DNA from: an uncultured Cytophagales bacterium
GTDB lineage: Bacteria; Bacteroidota; Bacteroidia; Cytophagales; Thermoflexibacteraceae
Reading direction: 5' to 3'
DNA: 64,000 bases
NCBI GenBank assembly: GCA_938039675.1
Contig: CALHUI010000017.1
Location: 1 to 64,000 of the forward strand
In this document: one piece after another, positions 35,747 to 44,278 of the stretch
Position numbering within the stretch: position 1 is the first letter of the stretch
How the letters are laid out: every line of letters starts with the position of its first letter
Translations under genes and position numbers: made by a program
The notes under the pieces: generated by a model
Databases searched by the model: none
What the model was told of the DNA's origin: nothing
The model's input: only the letters and a program-made list of their open reading frames with translations

Positions 35747-36769
35747 ATGATACTGCTGCAAAGTGAGGAACTCAGCATCGGCTACTCGAGAAACCCTTTG
35801 CTCAAAGGGCTGAATCTGACTTTGCCGGCCGGTACACTCACTATTTTACTGGGGCGCAATGGCGGCGGAAAATCCACCCTGATACGCACGCTCGCCGGCT
35901 TGTTGCCTGCACTCGGCGGCACAATACGCACCGAAACGGGAACTGTTTCGCCCCAAGCGAACCATGAGTGGCTGGCTCGCCAAATAGCAGTTGTATTAAC
36001 CGAACGGCCGCATACGCAATTCATGTCGGGCTATGAGCTCGTTGCATTGGGCAGAGCACCTTACACCAACTGGACGGGTAGGCTAAACCCGCACGATTGC
36101 CAACTGATTGAACAGGCATTGCAAATCACCTATGCAACCGACCTGCAAAATTGCCTGATTGAAGAATTGAGCGACGGGCAATGCCAAAAGCTCATGATAG
36201 CACGTGCACTTGCACAAGATACCCCCGTCCTGCTGTTAGACGAGCCTCTGGCACATTTAGACCTTGCCAACAGTGCCTTGCTGCTTAACAGCCTCGCGGC
36301 ATATGCAAAAGCAAACGGCAAAGCTATTTTGCTAAGCTCGCACCATATTGAGTTGGCCATCCATACAGCTGATTTTTTATGGCTGATAGACCATGATAAC
36401 TTATTGCACAGCAACCTGCCGGAGCAATTGGTTCTTGAAAACAAAATCGGCCATATCTTCTCGGGTTCACATGTGTTCTTCAATCCTTATACCGGGCATT
36501 TCGACTTCCCGATGCCAACTACAAGCCATGTATTGCATGCAAACCTGCATTTGTCGGAAACATGTTCTTATTGGCTGACAAAAGCCTTAGCCAAAAGAGG
36601 TATTCAACTGCGGCAGGCGGCCGATTCCCGATGGAAAATCGGGCAGGCACTCGACCACATGCCCTACTATACTTGGCAATATGAGAACAAAAGCGGACAA
36701 ACCGATATGGCAGGCATTGTACAATTGCTGGCAGATTATACACAAAAGCAGCTGCTTACAAATTTTTAA
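35747..36769 (+). CDS. FecE-like ABC transporter ATPase with C-terminal extension
   Basis: About 340 residues. The ATPase domain (1-235) has Walker A LLGRNGGGKSTLIRTLAG, a Q-loop, signature LSDGQCQKLMIARALAQ, Walker B VLLLDEPLAHLDLAN and the switch His in SSHHIELA. It resembles the FecE/BtuD iron-siderophore and cobalamin importer ATPases. A ~100-residue C-terminal extension (after SGSHVFFNPYTGHFDFP) is unlike the core and resembles the sensory extensions of some Bacteroidota FecE-like proteins only loosely. No permease or binding protein is adjacent. The three unknown genes follow on the same strand after a 34-base gap. Confidence 0.88.
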   Translation: MILLQSEELSIGYSRNPLLKGLNLTLPAGTLTILLGRNGGGKSTLIRTLAGLLPALGGTIRTETGTVSPQANHEWLARQIAVVLTERPHTQFMSGYELVALGRAPYTNWTGRLNPHDCQLIEQALQITYATDLQNCLIEELSDGQCQKLMIARALAQDTPVLLLDEPLAHLDLANSALLLNSLAAYAKANGKAILLSSHHIELAIHTADFLWLIDHDNLLHSNLPEQLVLENKIGHIFSGSHVFFNPYTGHFDFPMPTTSHVLHANLHLSETCSYWLTKALAKRGIQLRQAADSRWKIGQALDHMPYYTWQYENKSGQTDMAGIVQLLADYTQKQLLTNF

Positions 36770-36803
36770 TTAACTTGTGTTACTAATTCAAAATCAGAAC
36801 AAT

Positions 36804-37325
36804 ATGGACACCCAATTCAATAGTTTTTTGGAGCGCATCAAAGATAGCCTTTCGCGCATGACCACGCTGGATATCAAAACCATTGTCGGCGATTTTAAGC
36901 TCGACAGCAAGGAAAACGTACAGCCCGCAGGCGGTGAATACCTCATTCTGGAAAGCCGTATTAATATGCTCATGGGCGATATCACCGTGCGCATGAGTCA
37001 GGAGCTGACCACTTCGCGCTATGACTGGGTGCGGCAGTTCCACAAAGAGAAAGAAGCGCACGGCTATCAGGTGATTCAGAATAATATTGCTACGATTCTT
37101 TCATTGGTAAACATGTACCAACAGTTGCAAGGCAATGCACCACTCAATATCAATTTACCGCCTCCGGCCTATGGCGGCAGCAATATTAACCAACCCGATA
37201 TGAGCAGCAGCAGGCTGTCGGCCGCCGATGACAGTTTTACTGCTTTGAGCAGCAGTTTCTCCAACGAAATTGTTACAGACAGCAACCCCAGATTTGTTAT
37301 CAACCCCAACAAAGACACTCAATAA
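36804..37325 (+). CDS. Unknown protein, cassette gene 1
   Basis: A 173-residue soluble protein of no recognised family. The N-terminus (FNSFLERIKDSLSRMTTLDIKTIVGDF) is helical and ends in L-D-I-K-T-I-V, strikingly like the corresponding part of the next gene (L-E-I-N-T-I-V). A conserved-looking core follows (GGEYLILESRINMLMGDI ... YDWVRQFHKEKEAHG). The last 60 residues are low-complexity, rich in Ser, Asn and Pro. There is no signal peptide or membrane helix. It is the first of three closely packed co-directional genes. Confidence 0.7.
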   Translation: MDTQFNSFLERIKDSLSRMTTLDIKTIVGDFKLDSKENVQPAGGEYLILESRINMLMGDITVRMSQELTTSRYDWVRQFHKEKEAHGYQVIQNNIATILSLVNMYQQLQGNAPLNINLPPPAYGGSNINQPDMSSSRLSAADDSFTALSSSFSNEIVTDSNPRFVINPNKDTQ

Positions 37326-37358
37326 TTTTTTGCATCGGCTGATAATAATCTAAGCTCA

Positions 37359-38249
37359 ATGAGTGATTTTATTAAAAACCTTGCTTCTGACCTGTTGCGG
37401 TTAGAAATCAACACGATTGTTAAGCAAAATATGTCTGCCGAAAAAATACCCGGCAACAAACGGGTACTATTGCGCAAGCTGGCAGATATTTATCGGGAAA
37501 CACTGATTGACTACGGGCTTGTCAAGTCGCCCAATGACCCCAATATTACGGCAGAAGATGCAGACAAGGTATTGCGATGGCAATTTGGCGGCGAGTTTTC
37601 TTTTAAAGAATTGGCGCTCCAATCGGGACGCGGCGTGAAACTGATGGAAGAACTGATGCAGAAAGAAACAGACCCTGCCAAGCTGAACACGCTGAACAGT
37701 CGTCATAAAATTTTGCAGCGGATTAGCAATCAGAGCTACAATGTGATTGGGATATTTAAACTGTTCCGCCGCGACCTTGCTCCCGATACGCTCACCCAAA
37801 GTAACGAGCACGAAGATGAGGACAAGCAAATCTATTACGTAGATAAAGAGCATTTCAATTATTTGCGTTATCAACGCTGCGAGTTGCCCCTGTCATGTGT
37901 ACCTTTCCGCTCGCATCAGGAAACCGCGCTTTGGAACAACGATTTGGACTGGGGGCATATGAACAGTGCCATTGAACTGCCGTTTCTGCCCGATATGCTG
38001 GGTATGATTTACAAAGCCTATGAGATAGGTACCGAGCAAATCGTACTGCAAACCGTTATTCAGGTAGAAGGCGATGTTACCTCATACATTACACCGCAGT
38101 ATATCAATATGCCCGAACAAATCAAGGAAATTATCATGGGCGTGCATAACCGCTCCATTAATACCTCCACACAGTTTTGGAATACGCTGTTCACTACTGT
38201 TATCAACTTAGCCGGAAAATCGTTCAATCAAATTTTCAGTAAGAAGTAA
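37359..38249 (+). CDS. Unknown protein, cassette gene 2
   Basis: A 296-residue soluble protein, not recognised. It begins DFIKNLASDLLRLEINTIVKQNM and SAEKIPGNKRVLLRKLADIY, a helical N-terminus resembling gene 1, followed by a predicted mixed region with YYVDKEHFNYLRYQR and ELPLSCVPFRSHQETALWN, and ends in a helical segment (FWNTLFTTVINLAGKSFNQIF). No catalytic motif is evident. Its stop codon overlaps the next start by one base (TAATG), so the two are translationally coupled. Confidence 0.75.
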   Translation: MSDFIKNLASDLLRLEINTIVKQNMSAEKIPGNKRVLLRKLADIYRETLIDYGLVKSPNDPNITAEDADKVLRWQFGGEFSFKELALQSGRGVKLMEELMQKETDPAKLNTLNSRHKILQRISNQSYNVIGIFKLFRRDLAPDTLTQSNEHEDEDKQIYYVDKEHFNYLRYQRCELPLSCVPFRSHQETALWNNDLDWGHMNSAIELPFLPDMLGMIYKAYEIGTEQIVLQTVIQVEGDVTSYITPQYINMPEQIKEIIMGVHNRSINTSTQFWNTLFTTVINLAGKSFNQIFSKK

Positions 38250-38791
38250 TGCCTGCTGAACGCGACCTTTCTCAATTATGGAAAAACACCACAGAATGGC
38301 TGCAAAAACCCGTTCGTGCACTTCGGTTTGCCCGCAATTTGCTGAAAGAAGGCGGACATAGCATAGAAACGCCTTTTACCTATCAGGGCAATACCTTCGT
38401 GCTGCGCACTGTCATTGGGTTTGGCGATGTCATCAATTTCATACCTAATCCGGCACAGGAGCAGTATGACCCTGCCGACTGGCACAATCACTACAAAGAG
38501 CATATCAACCTGCACTTTGAAAAAACCACTACATTTTTAAATGCTTTTGAGAAACAAACTACTTTTTGGGAAGCCAGTTTGAAAGGCATTGTGGGTGCAG
38601 CCAACATATATCCGCTGTATCAAGCTATATTAATGGAAGAGTGGCTGCTGTTGCTTTCCCCTGTTGCCTCAGCCGTTTATCTGTACTTTTTCGGGAAAGC
38701 TACCGTACAGAAGTTAGTTTACGGGCTTTGGCAATTTGCCAAGCAATTGTTTACCATTCGGAAGAAAATAGTAGCCCGCAGGAAGAAATAA
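38249..38791 (+). CDS. Unknown membrane-associated protein, cassette gene 3
   Basis: A 180-residue protein of no recognised family. A basic, amphipathic N-terminus (LWKNTTEWLQKPVRALRFARNLLKEGG) is followed by a beta-like segment (YQGNTFVLRTVIGFGDVINF). Two hydrophobic segments follow around residues 112-155 (IYPLYQAILMEEWLLLLSPV, ASAVYLYFFG), and a strongly basic tail ends KKIVARRKK. It probably sits in or on the inner membrane. It is coupled to the preceding gene by a one-base overlap and is the last gene before a convergent neighbour. Confidence 0.7.
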   Translation: MPAERDLSQLWKNTTEWLQKPVRALRFARNLLKEGGHSIETPFTYQGNTFVLRTVIGFGDVINFIPNPAQEQYDPADWHNHYKEHINLHFEKTTTFLNAFEKQTTFWEASLKGIVGAANIYPLYQAILMEEWLLLLSPVASAVYLYFFGKATVQKLVYGLWQFAKQLFTIRKKIVARRKK

Positions 38792-38858
38792 TCAGCAAAA
38801 AAGCCATTCCTATCCTAATGTAAAATAGCTGTACAAAAAATTACAAGCAATATTGTTA

Positions 38859-39953
38859 TTACAGACGGTGTCTGCGGAAGCGTTTTTTGAACGGTTCGGG
38901 GCAGCGCACCTGACCGGGGATAATGTACATCAAATGAATACCGGCGATAATGAGCACGTCCTTATCGCGATAGTTGCCGCGGATGTTATCTTCGTACTGC
39001 TCATTGCCAAATCCTTCCAGCGTTCTGTAAACGCGCCCGTCTGCCCCTACGTAGGTGTAGAAGTTGGGTCTGAAGGTCAGCCCCAACTGGTCAATTCTGC
39101 GACCACCTTCCAGCGAACGGTCAGACATGGCACGCGCTAAGTCGTTATCGCCAAAGATGCCCAAATCCACATATTTGCGGCTGACATCGTCTATATAGTC
39201 GGTAAAAAGTTTGCGATAAGAAACCTCAAAAGCCAGGTCCCAGCGGGTAGCAATTCGGTAGCGCATGCCAAAACCCATGGGGATGGCAATTTGCCAGCGT
39301 GAATATTTTTTACCGTATTCATCGGCATAACCTTGCCCCTCTGTTCCCAGAGGCTGCAAAGCAACCCAGCCGCCCCCGAAGGCCTCGGGGGCTGGTGCCT
39401 TAGGGTTGTGTCTGAAAACAGCTACACCACCTACCAAATAAGGAATCACACGCTTGGGGCGTTGATAGAATGTGCCGCGATTACCTACCAAATCCCACAT
39501 GCCTACGGCAGACAGTTCCAAAATATCGTTGCGGAAACGCAGGTTGCGAATGTAGCGAAACTGGTTATGTTCCCAACGTGGCTTATCAGGTCCTATGTTA
39601 GTTGTGTCGTCTCCTTTTACCCTGCCCCATGAGAGCGAATAGCGCATACTGAAGTTAGGCCGATAGCGCTTTTGTGCATGGATAGCAAAATTAGGGCGCG
39701 TATAGCCCAAATCCATACTGGTGAAATAAGGTTGCGGCACAATATCGCCGAAATAATTCATGGCATTGATACTTGCCCCTATGCTCCAGTATTTCTTGCG
39801 GTTGAACCATGACCATGTATGCTTAGGGTTTTGCTTAAACTTAGGATTCTCCCTTTTCTCAATAAGCTGTGCATCAGCCCTTTGCACCAACAAAAACGCT
39901 GTTACAGACAAGAAGAAAGGTAAAAAGCGTAAATTAAGTGATTTCATAACCAT
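38859..39953 (-). CDS. DUF6089-like outer-membrane beta-barrel protein
   Basis: A 364-residue protein with a signal peptide (VQRADAQ). The mature part has the DUF6089 character: WSIGASINAMNYFGDIVPQPYF, RPNFAIHAQKRY, FSMRYSLSWGRVKGDD, LELSAVGMWDL and PYLVGGVAVFRHNPKA, alternating strands of an outer-membrane barrel. It ends with a basic tail instead of a classic terminal aromatic. No precise role is known. A TAACTTTG -7 box lies on the minus strand at 40028-40035. It follows nadK on the same strand with an 89-base gap and may have its own transcript. Confidence 0.82.
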   Translation of the reverse strand: MVMKSLNLRFLPFFLSVTAFLLVQRADAQLIEKRENPKFKQNPKHTWSWFNRKKYWSIGASINAMNYFGDIVPQPYFTSMDLGYTRPNFAIHAQKRYRPNFSMRYSLSWGRVKGDDTTNIGPDKPRWEHNQFRYIRNLRFRNDILELSAVGMWDLVGNRGTFYQRPKRVIPYLVGGVAVFRHNPKAPAPEAFGGGWVALQPLGTEGQGYADEYGKKYSRWQIAIPMGFGMRYRIATRWDLAFEVSYRKLFTDYIDDVSRKYVDLGIFGDNDLARAMSDRSLEGGRRIDQLGLTFRPNFYTYVGADGRVYRTLEGFGNEQYEDNIRGNYRDKDVLIIAGIHLMYIIPGQVRCPEPFKKRFRRHRL

Positions 39954-40042
39954 GCTTTTTGGAAGAATGCAGTATCGGCCTGCCCAATATCAACGCACAA
40001 AAAAAGTGCCTCAAAATAACAATTTTACAAAGTTATGAGGAT

Positions 40043-40918
40043 TTAATTTCTTGAATCGGTTCCCCAATTAAGTTTTTGTCGCAGCGTGTGCAAAAAGTTA
40101 TCGCCCTCCAACCGCACCAGCCGCGCATTAAAATCTGATTTGCGCAAAGAAAGCTTTACGTCGGAATCTACTGTTCGGAAGCGGGAGTCCAGCGATACTA
40201 GAAAATTATTGTTTCGCCCTTCTATCTCAAAGGAAAGCACACAGCCGTCGTGTATTACCAAAGGTCTCACGTTCAGGTTGTGTGGGCTAATGGGCGAGAT
40301 GATAAAGCTGCGCGAATCGGGTAATACTACCGGGCCTCCTACACTGATAGAGTAGGCCGTAGAACCCGTGGGCGTTGCCACAATCAAGCCGTCCGCCCAA
40401 TAAGAGTTGAGGTATTCGCCGTCTAAGTAGGCATGTACAATAATCATTGAGGCACTGTCCCGCTTGCTGATGGTACATTCGTTCAGTGCAAAGTTTAGGT
40501 CGCCGAACAGGTTAATGCTGCTGTCTAAGCGAATCATGGAGCGCTCCTCGATGCTGTATTTGCCTTTCATAACGGCACGCAAACCTTCGGCAATATTTTC
40601 TTTGGAGAGAGTGGCCAAAAATCCGAGCCTTCCCAAATTAATACCCAGAATAGGAATACCTATATGACGTACCAATGTGATGGTTTCCAGCAGTGTACCG
40701 TCTCCGCCGACACTCAGCATCAGGTCGGTACCTGCCAATTCGTGATAACTGGAAAAAGTATATTCGCAGGCAACTTCCAAACCTGTTTCGTCCAGATGTC
40801 CTTTAAAAGACTCGGAGATACGCAACTGCGCGCCCAGTTTATGAAGTTCTTCAAAAATAGTTTGTATATAGGGTTGCTTCCGGCTCTCGACAGGGCGGCT
40901 ATGCAAAGCTATTTTCAT
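40043..40918 (-). CDS. nadK: NAD kinase
   Basis: A 291-residue enzyme phosphorylating NAD to NADP. It shows the diagnostic LMLSVGGDGTLLETI, then GINLGRLGFLATL, LNECTISKRDSASMI (NE/D motif), YWADGLIVATPTGSTAYSISVGGPVV and ISPISPHNLNVRPLVI. All core substrate-binding motifs are present. The start ATG overlaps the stop of the upstream CBS protein by one base (TGATG), so the two are translationally coupled. Confidence 0.97.
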   Translation of the reverse strand: MKIALHSRPVESRKQPYIQTIFEELHKLGAQLRISESFKGHLDETGLEVACEYTFSSYHELAGTDLMLSVGGDGTLLETITLVRHIGIPILGINLGRLGFLATLSKENIAEGLRAVMKGKYSIEERSMIRLDSSINLFGDLNFALNECTISKRDSASMIIVHAYLDGEYLNSYWADGLIVATPTGSTAYSISVGGPVVLPDSRSFIISPISPHNLNVRPLVIHDGCVLSFEIEGRNNNFLVSLDSRFRTVDSDVKLSLRKSDFNARLVRLEGDNFLHTLRQKLNWGTDSRN

Positions 40919-41634
40919 CAGATTTCAAGGTATTTTAAAAGAATATCCAAGCGCTCGCGATTGATATCAACGTCTTCATTCTCATCAAAACGCGCCACCA
41001 CATGATAACCAAAGCGCTCCAGTGTGGCAATTACCCTTGAAATTTCCATCACACTGAGTTTGAGCGTTACTTTCACCATTGTAGGGTTTTGTGTGTCGGG
41101 TTCTACATAGCTGCTAAGAATTTTGGCATTGTTAGACTCTACCAGTCGGCTGATTTCTGCCAGCGAATAATTGTAGGCAGGCATCAGCAGCACAATAATA
41201 CCCCCCGGGTTTTGGATGGCAAATGCACGCGCCAAAGCTCCTACCGTATCACGTAGTACTATCACGCCTTTGAATGCACGTTCATTAGAAAGCACGGGAA
41301 CGGTTTGCACCTTAAACGACTCGGCAATGCGAATTACTTCGTAAAAATGCTGGTCTTCTGTTACAAAACAATCTGCCAAATCGGGGGTAAGGCTGCCAAG
41401 CAGCATGTCGGGAGAGAGATTTGCATCATACAGTGCCGATTCGGAAAACATGCCTTTGTAAGCCCCATCTTCAATCAACGGCAATTGATGTACGCGAAAT
41501 TCTTCCATCCACGCCAAGGCGCGCCCAACACTGTCAGCCGGTTTGAGCGGCGGCACCATCGGATTAATAAAATCTTTTGCACACATTCCCAAAGCGGTGC
41601 GTTCTTCCGGAAAAGGTGCTAAGCCTGTATCCAT
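40918..41634 (-). CDS. CBS domain protein
   Basis: A 238-residue cytosolic protein with two CBS motifs: the first around residues 15-75 (MCAKDFINPMVPPLKPADSV ... VHQLPLIEDGAYKGMF), the second around 75-135 (FVTEDQHFYEVIRIAESFKV ... VLSNERAFKGVIVLRD). An ACT-like C-terminal domain follows (MVKVTLKLSVMEISRVIATLERFGYHVV). CBS pairs bind adenine nucleotides, so it could sense energy state and regulate NAD kinase, with which it overlaps; this pairing is a plausible inference. A good minus-strand promoter lies upstream. Confidence 0.9.
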   Translation of the reverse strand: MDTGLAPFPEERTALGMCAKDFINPMVPPLKPADSVGRALAWMEEFRVHQLPLIEDGAYKGMFSESALYDANLSPDMLLGSLTPDLADCFVTEDQHFYEVIRIAESFKVQTVPVLSNERAFKGVIVLRDTVGALARAFAIQNPGGIIVLLMPAYNYSLAEISRLVESNNAKILSSYVEPDTQNPTMVKVTLKLSVMEISRVIATLERFGYHVVARFDENEDVDINRERLDILLKYLEI

Positions 41635-41704
41635 AGGCTTTTTATTTAATTAAAAAAACAGAAGAGGTATTTGGACATCCTCACTTTTCACGTGGTCAGT
41701 TGGT

Positions 41705-41736
41705 CAAAGCTATAAAACTTTAACGATAATCTGCAA
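41705..41736 (-). promoter_or_regulatory. Promoter of the CBS-nadK operon
   Basis: On the minus strand, TTG (complement of 41734-41736), 21 bases, then TAGCTTTG (complement of 41705-41712): a consensus match with slightly long spacing. It lies about 70 bases before the CBS gene ATG. Confidence 0.5.
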
Positions 41737-41784
41737 CAGAAATTTTATTCTGGCAAGCATAAAGCCGCCTAAGCCGCATATTTT

Positions 41785-41814
41785 TTGCGATTTGCAGCTT
41801 AACGCATAACTTTG
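41785..41814 (+). promoter_or_regulatory. Promoter of bamD, predicting a near-leaderless mRNA
   Basis: TTG at 41785-41787, exactly 19 bases, then TAACTTTG at 41807-41814: a perfect match. The bamD ATG is at 41820, only five bases after the box, so transcription should begin at or next to the start codon. Confidence 0.65.
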
Positions 41815-41819
41815 CTTGT

Positions 41820-42689
41820 ATGCTAATCCGTAAAAACGTATCTGTTGCCATTGCAACCCTTTTCGTATTATTAGGCGGCTCATCGTGCAGTAAGTTTCAG
41901 AAAATCATCAAAAACGAGGACTGGAAGTTCCGCTACAATGCTGCCATAGAGTACTACGAAAAAAAGGGTGACTATTATCGTGCAGGCGTGCTGTTAGAAG
42001 ATCTAGTGCCTATCATTCGAGGTACGCCAGAGGCTGAAAAGGCGCAGTTCTATTGGGCTTATTGTTATTACAAACAAGGGCAGTACGAAACCAGTGCGGC
42101 AGAGTTCAAGAAATTTCATGATACATACAACCGCAGTAAGTTTGCCGAAGAAGCGCTGTACATGCACTGCTATTCGCTCTACATGAGCTCGCCTCCGATA
42201 CACCTTGACCAAGCAAACACCATCACGGCCATTGATGCGTTTCAGGACTTTATCAACCGCTATCCTAACAGCAGCTATGCACAGCAAGCAGCCGGTGCTA
42301 TTACCACCCTGCGTGCCAAGTTGGAAACAAAGGCTTTTAAAAATGCCAAACTTTATCAGCAGTTAGAGCGTTACAAGGCAGCGGTGATTGCCTATGATAA
42401 TTTTCAGAAAGATTTTCCCGACTCCCGCTATCAGGAAGAAGCGGCTTTCCGCAGAATAGAGGCACAATATGAACTGGCACAAAACAGTTATATTGACAAA
42501 AAGCGCGAGCGATTTACAGAAGTGGTAAAAATTTATCAGGCTTTCGTTGATAAATATCCGAAAAGCATTTTTCTGAGACAGGCGGAAAACATCTTTGACA
42601 ACACGCAACGCCAACTCAAAAACGTGGCATCCGTAGAAGCAACCATGCAGAAAGAAAGGGAGAAAGCCGAAAAAACGGCACAGAAATAA
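41820..42689 (+). CDS. bamD: Outer-membrane assembly lipoprotein BamD
   Basis: A 289-residue lipoprotein (signal ending GGSSC, Cys23) made mostly of TPR-like helical pairs: FRYNAAIEYYEKKGDYYRAG, AQFYWAYCYYKQGQYETSAAEF, FQDFINRYPNSSYAQQA and YDNFQKDFPDSRYQEEAAF. This matches BamD (YfiO), which with BamA inserts outer-membrane barrels. It ends in a Lys/Glu/Ala-rich tail. The gene order bamD-rpoZ-coaBC-DUF4835 is typical of Bacteroidota. The first codon nearly coincides with the predicted transcription start. Confidence 0.94.
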   Translation: MLIRKNVSVAIATLFVLLGGSSCSKFQKIIKNEDWKFRYNAAIEYYEKKGDYYRAGVLLEDLVPIIRGTPEAEKAQFYWAYCYYKQGQYETSAAEFKKFHDTYNRSKFAEEALYMHCYSLYMSSPPIHLDQANTITAIDAFQDFINRYPNSSYAQQAAGAITTLRAKLETKAFKNAKLYQQLERYKAAVIAYDNFQKDFPDSRYQEEAAFRRIEAQYELAQNSYIDKKRERFTEVVKIYQAFVDKYPKSIFLRQAENIFDNTQRQLKNVASVEATMQKEREKAEKTAQK

Positions 42690-42722
42690 CATCAATCCGC
42701 AATCATCAAAAACACTGTTCAT

Positions 42723-43049
42723 ATGTCTAAGTATAAGTATAACAGCAATACCTCACTTATTACCCGTGATATTGCCAAAATAGCAGAACTGGCCAACGGC
42801 AACATATACGAAGCTGTCGTAGTTATTGCCAAGCGCTCCCGTCAGATAGCCTCCAAACTCAAAGAAGAACTGGCGAGCAAATTGGAAGAATTTTCAACAG
42901 GTATTGACAACTTGGAAGAAATTCATGAAAACCGCGAGCAAATTGAAATCTCGCGTTATTATGAGCGACTGCCTAAACCTACAACCATTGCCACCGATGA
43001 GTATCTGGAAGGCAAATTGATATACTATCGCAACGACGATACAGAATAG
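42723..43049 (+). CDS. rpoZ: RNA polymerase omega subunit (Bacteroidota type)
   Basis: A 108-residue protein, longer than the E. coli omega. The core TSLITRDIAKIAELANGNIYEAVVVIAKRSRQIASKLK contains the omega/Rpb6 helix-turn region (T-x-D-I-x-x-I ... N-x-Y-E-A-V-x-V-I-A-K-R-A/S-R-Q-I). It stabilises the beta' subunit. It sits 33 bases after bamD and 8 bases before coaBC, all on the plus strand, consistent with one operon. rpoB is in the same window but about 8 kb away; rpoC is absent. Confidence 0.93.
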   Translation: MSKYKYNSNTSLITRDIAKIAELANGNIYEAVVVIAKRSRQIASKLKEELASKLEEFSTGIDNLEEIHENREQIEISRYYERLPKPTTIATDEYLEGKLIYYRNDDTE

Positions 43050-43057
43050 AACCCCAT

Positions 43058-44278
43058 ATGCTGAAAGGGAAAAAAATTTTAGTAGGCGTGTGCGGCAGCA
43101 TTGCCGCCTATAAAATTGCAACCCTTGTTCGGCTTTTGATAAAACAAGAGGCTGAAGTACAGGTTATTATGACCGAGGCAGCCTCTGATTTTATCCCCCC
43201 CCTTACGCTTGCTACGCTGTCCAAAAATCCTGTACTGACCCGCTATGTAGCCGATGACAACACAGGGGAGTGGAGCAATCATGTGGCGCTTGGTCTATGG
43301 GCAGACCTGATGGTAATTGCACCGGCTACGGCCAATACCATTGCCAAAATAGCCCATGGCCACTGCGATAATCTGCTGACAGCTGTTTACCTTTCTGCGC
43401 GCTGTCCCGTTGTGCTTGCTCCCGCAATGGATTTGGATATGTGGTTGCATCCAGCCACACAACGCAACATCAGCCAATTGCAGGCAGACGGTTGTCAAAT
43501 CATACCACCGGGCGAGGGGGAACTCGCCAGCGGCTTGCACGGCAAAGGGCGAATGGCAGAACCCGAGCAAATGGCCGAATGGATAGCAGCTTTTTTCTCC
43601 GCAGACCGCCCCTTGGCAGGCAAACAAGTATTGCTTACCGCAGGGCCGACCATAGAACCCATTGACCCCGTACGCTATATTACCAACCACTCTACGGGTA
43701 AAATGGGCTACGCACTGGCACAAGCATTCGCCGATGCAGGCGCACAAGTAAATCTCATTTCAGGGCCTGTGACCTTGCAATTAGAGCACCCGTCGGTACA
43801 AATTACCCATGTACAAACCGCACGGCAAATGCACGAAGCAGTAACTATGCGCACAGCAACAGCCGATATTATTGTGCATTGTGCCGCCGTTGCCGACTAC
43901 GCCCCGATGCATGCAGCTGCGCAAAAAATCAAAAAACAAGGCGACACACTGACCATTGAACTGGTCAAAAATCCTGATATTGCAGCCGATACAGGGCAGA
44001 AACTGCAAGCAGGGCAAGTGCACGCAGGCTTTGCACTGGAAACCGAAAACGAGCAAGCACATGCACAGAGCAAAATGGAACGCAAAAACTTTGACCTGAT
44101 TGTGCTCAATTCGCTCAACGATGCAGGCGCGGGGTTCGGGCATGACACCAACCGCGTATCGCTGCTGTTTCGCCAAGGCAAGCGCGAGGTATTGCCCCTT
44201 CTGCCCAAAACCGAAGTGGCACGCATTATTGTTCGGCATCTTACAAACATTCTTCAAGCTAAATCGCATGTGGTTTAA
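43058..44278 (+). CDS. coaBC: Bifunctional phosphopantothenoylcysteine decarboxylase / phosphopantothenate-cysteine ligase
   Basis: A 406-residue enzyme of coenzyme A synthesis. The N-terminal flavoprotein decarboxylase (CoaC) has GVCGSIAAYKIATLVRLL, the active-site WSNHVALG and PAMDLDMWLHPATQRN. The C-terminal synthetase (CoaB) has LLTAGPTIEPIDPVRYITNH, STGKMGYALAQAFADAGA, AAVADYAP and KIKKQGDTLTIELVKNPDI. All major motifs are intact. The 3' end overlaps the DUF4835 gene by 11 bases, so the operon continues. Confidence 0.97.
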   Translation: MLKGKKILVGVCGSIAAYKIATLVRLLIKQEAEVQVIMTEAASDFIPPLTLATLSKNPVLTRYVADDNTGEWSNHVALGLWADLMVIAPATANTIAKIAHGHCDNLLTAVYLSARCPVVLAPAMDLDMWLHPATQRNISQLQADGCQIIPPGEGELASGLHGKGRMAEPEQMAEWIAAFFSADRPLAGKQVLLTAGPTIEPIDPVRYITNHSTGKMGYALAQAFADAGAQVNLISGPVTLQLEHPSVQITHVQTARQMHEAVTMRTATADIIVHCAAVADYAPMHAAAQKIKKQGDTLTIELVKNPDIAADTGQKLQAGQVHAGFALETENEQAHAQSKMERKNFDLIVLNSLNDAGAGFGHDTNRVSLLFRQGKREVLPLLPKTEVARIIVRHLTNILQAKSHVV

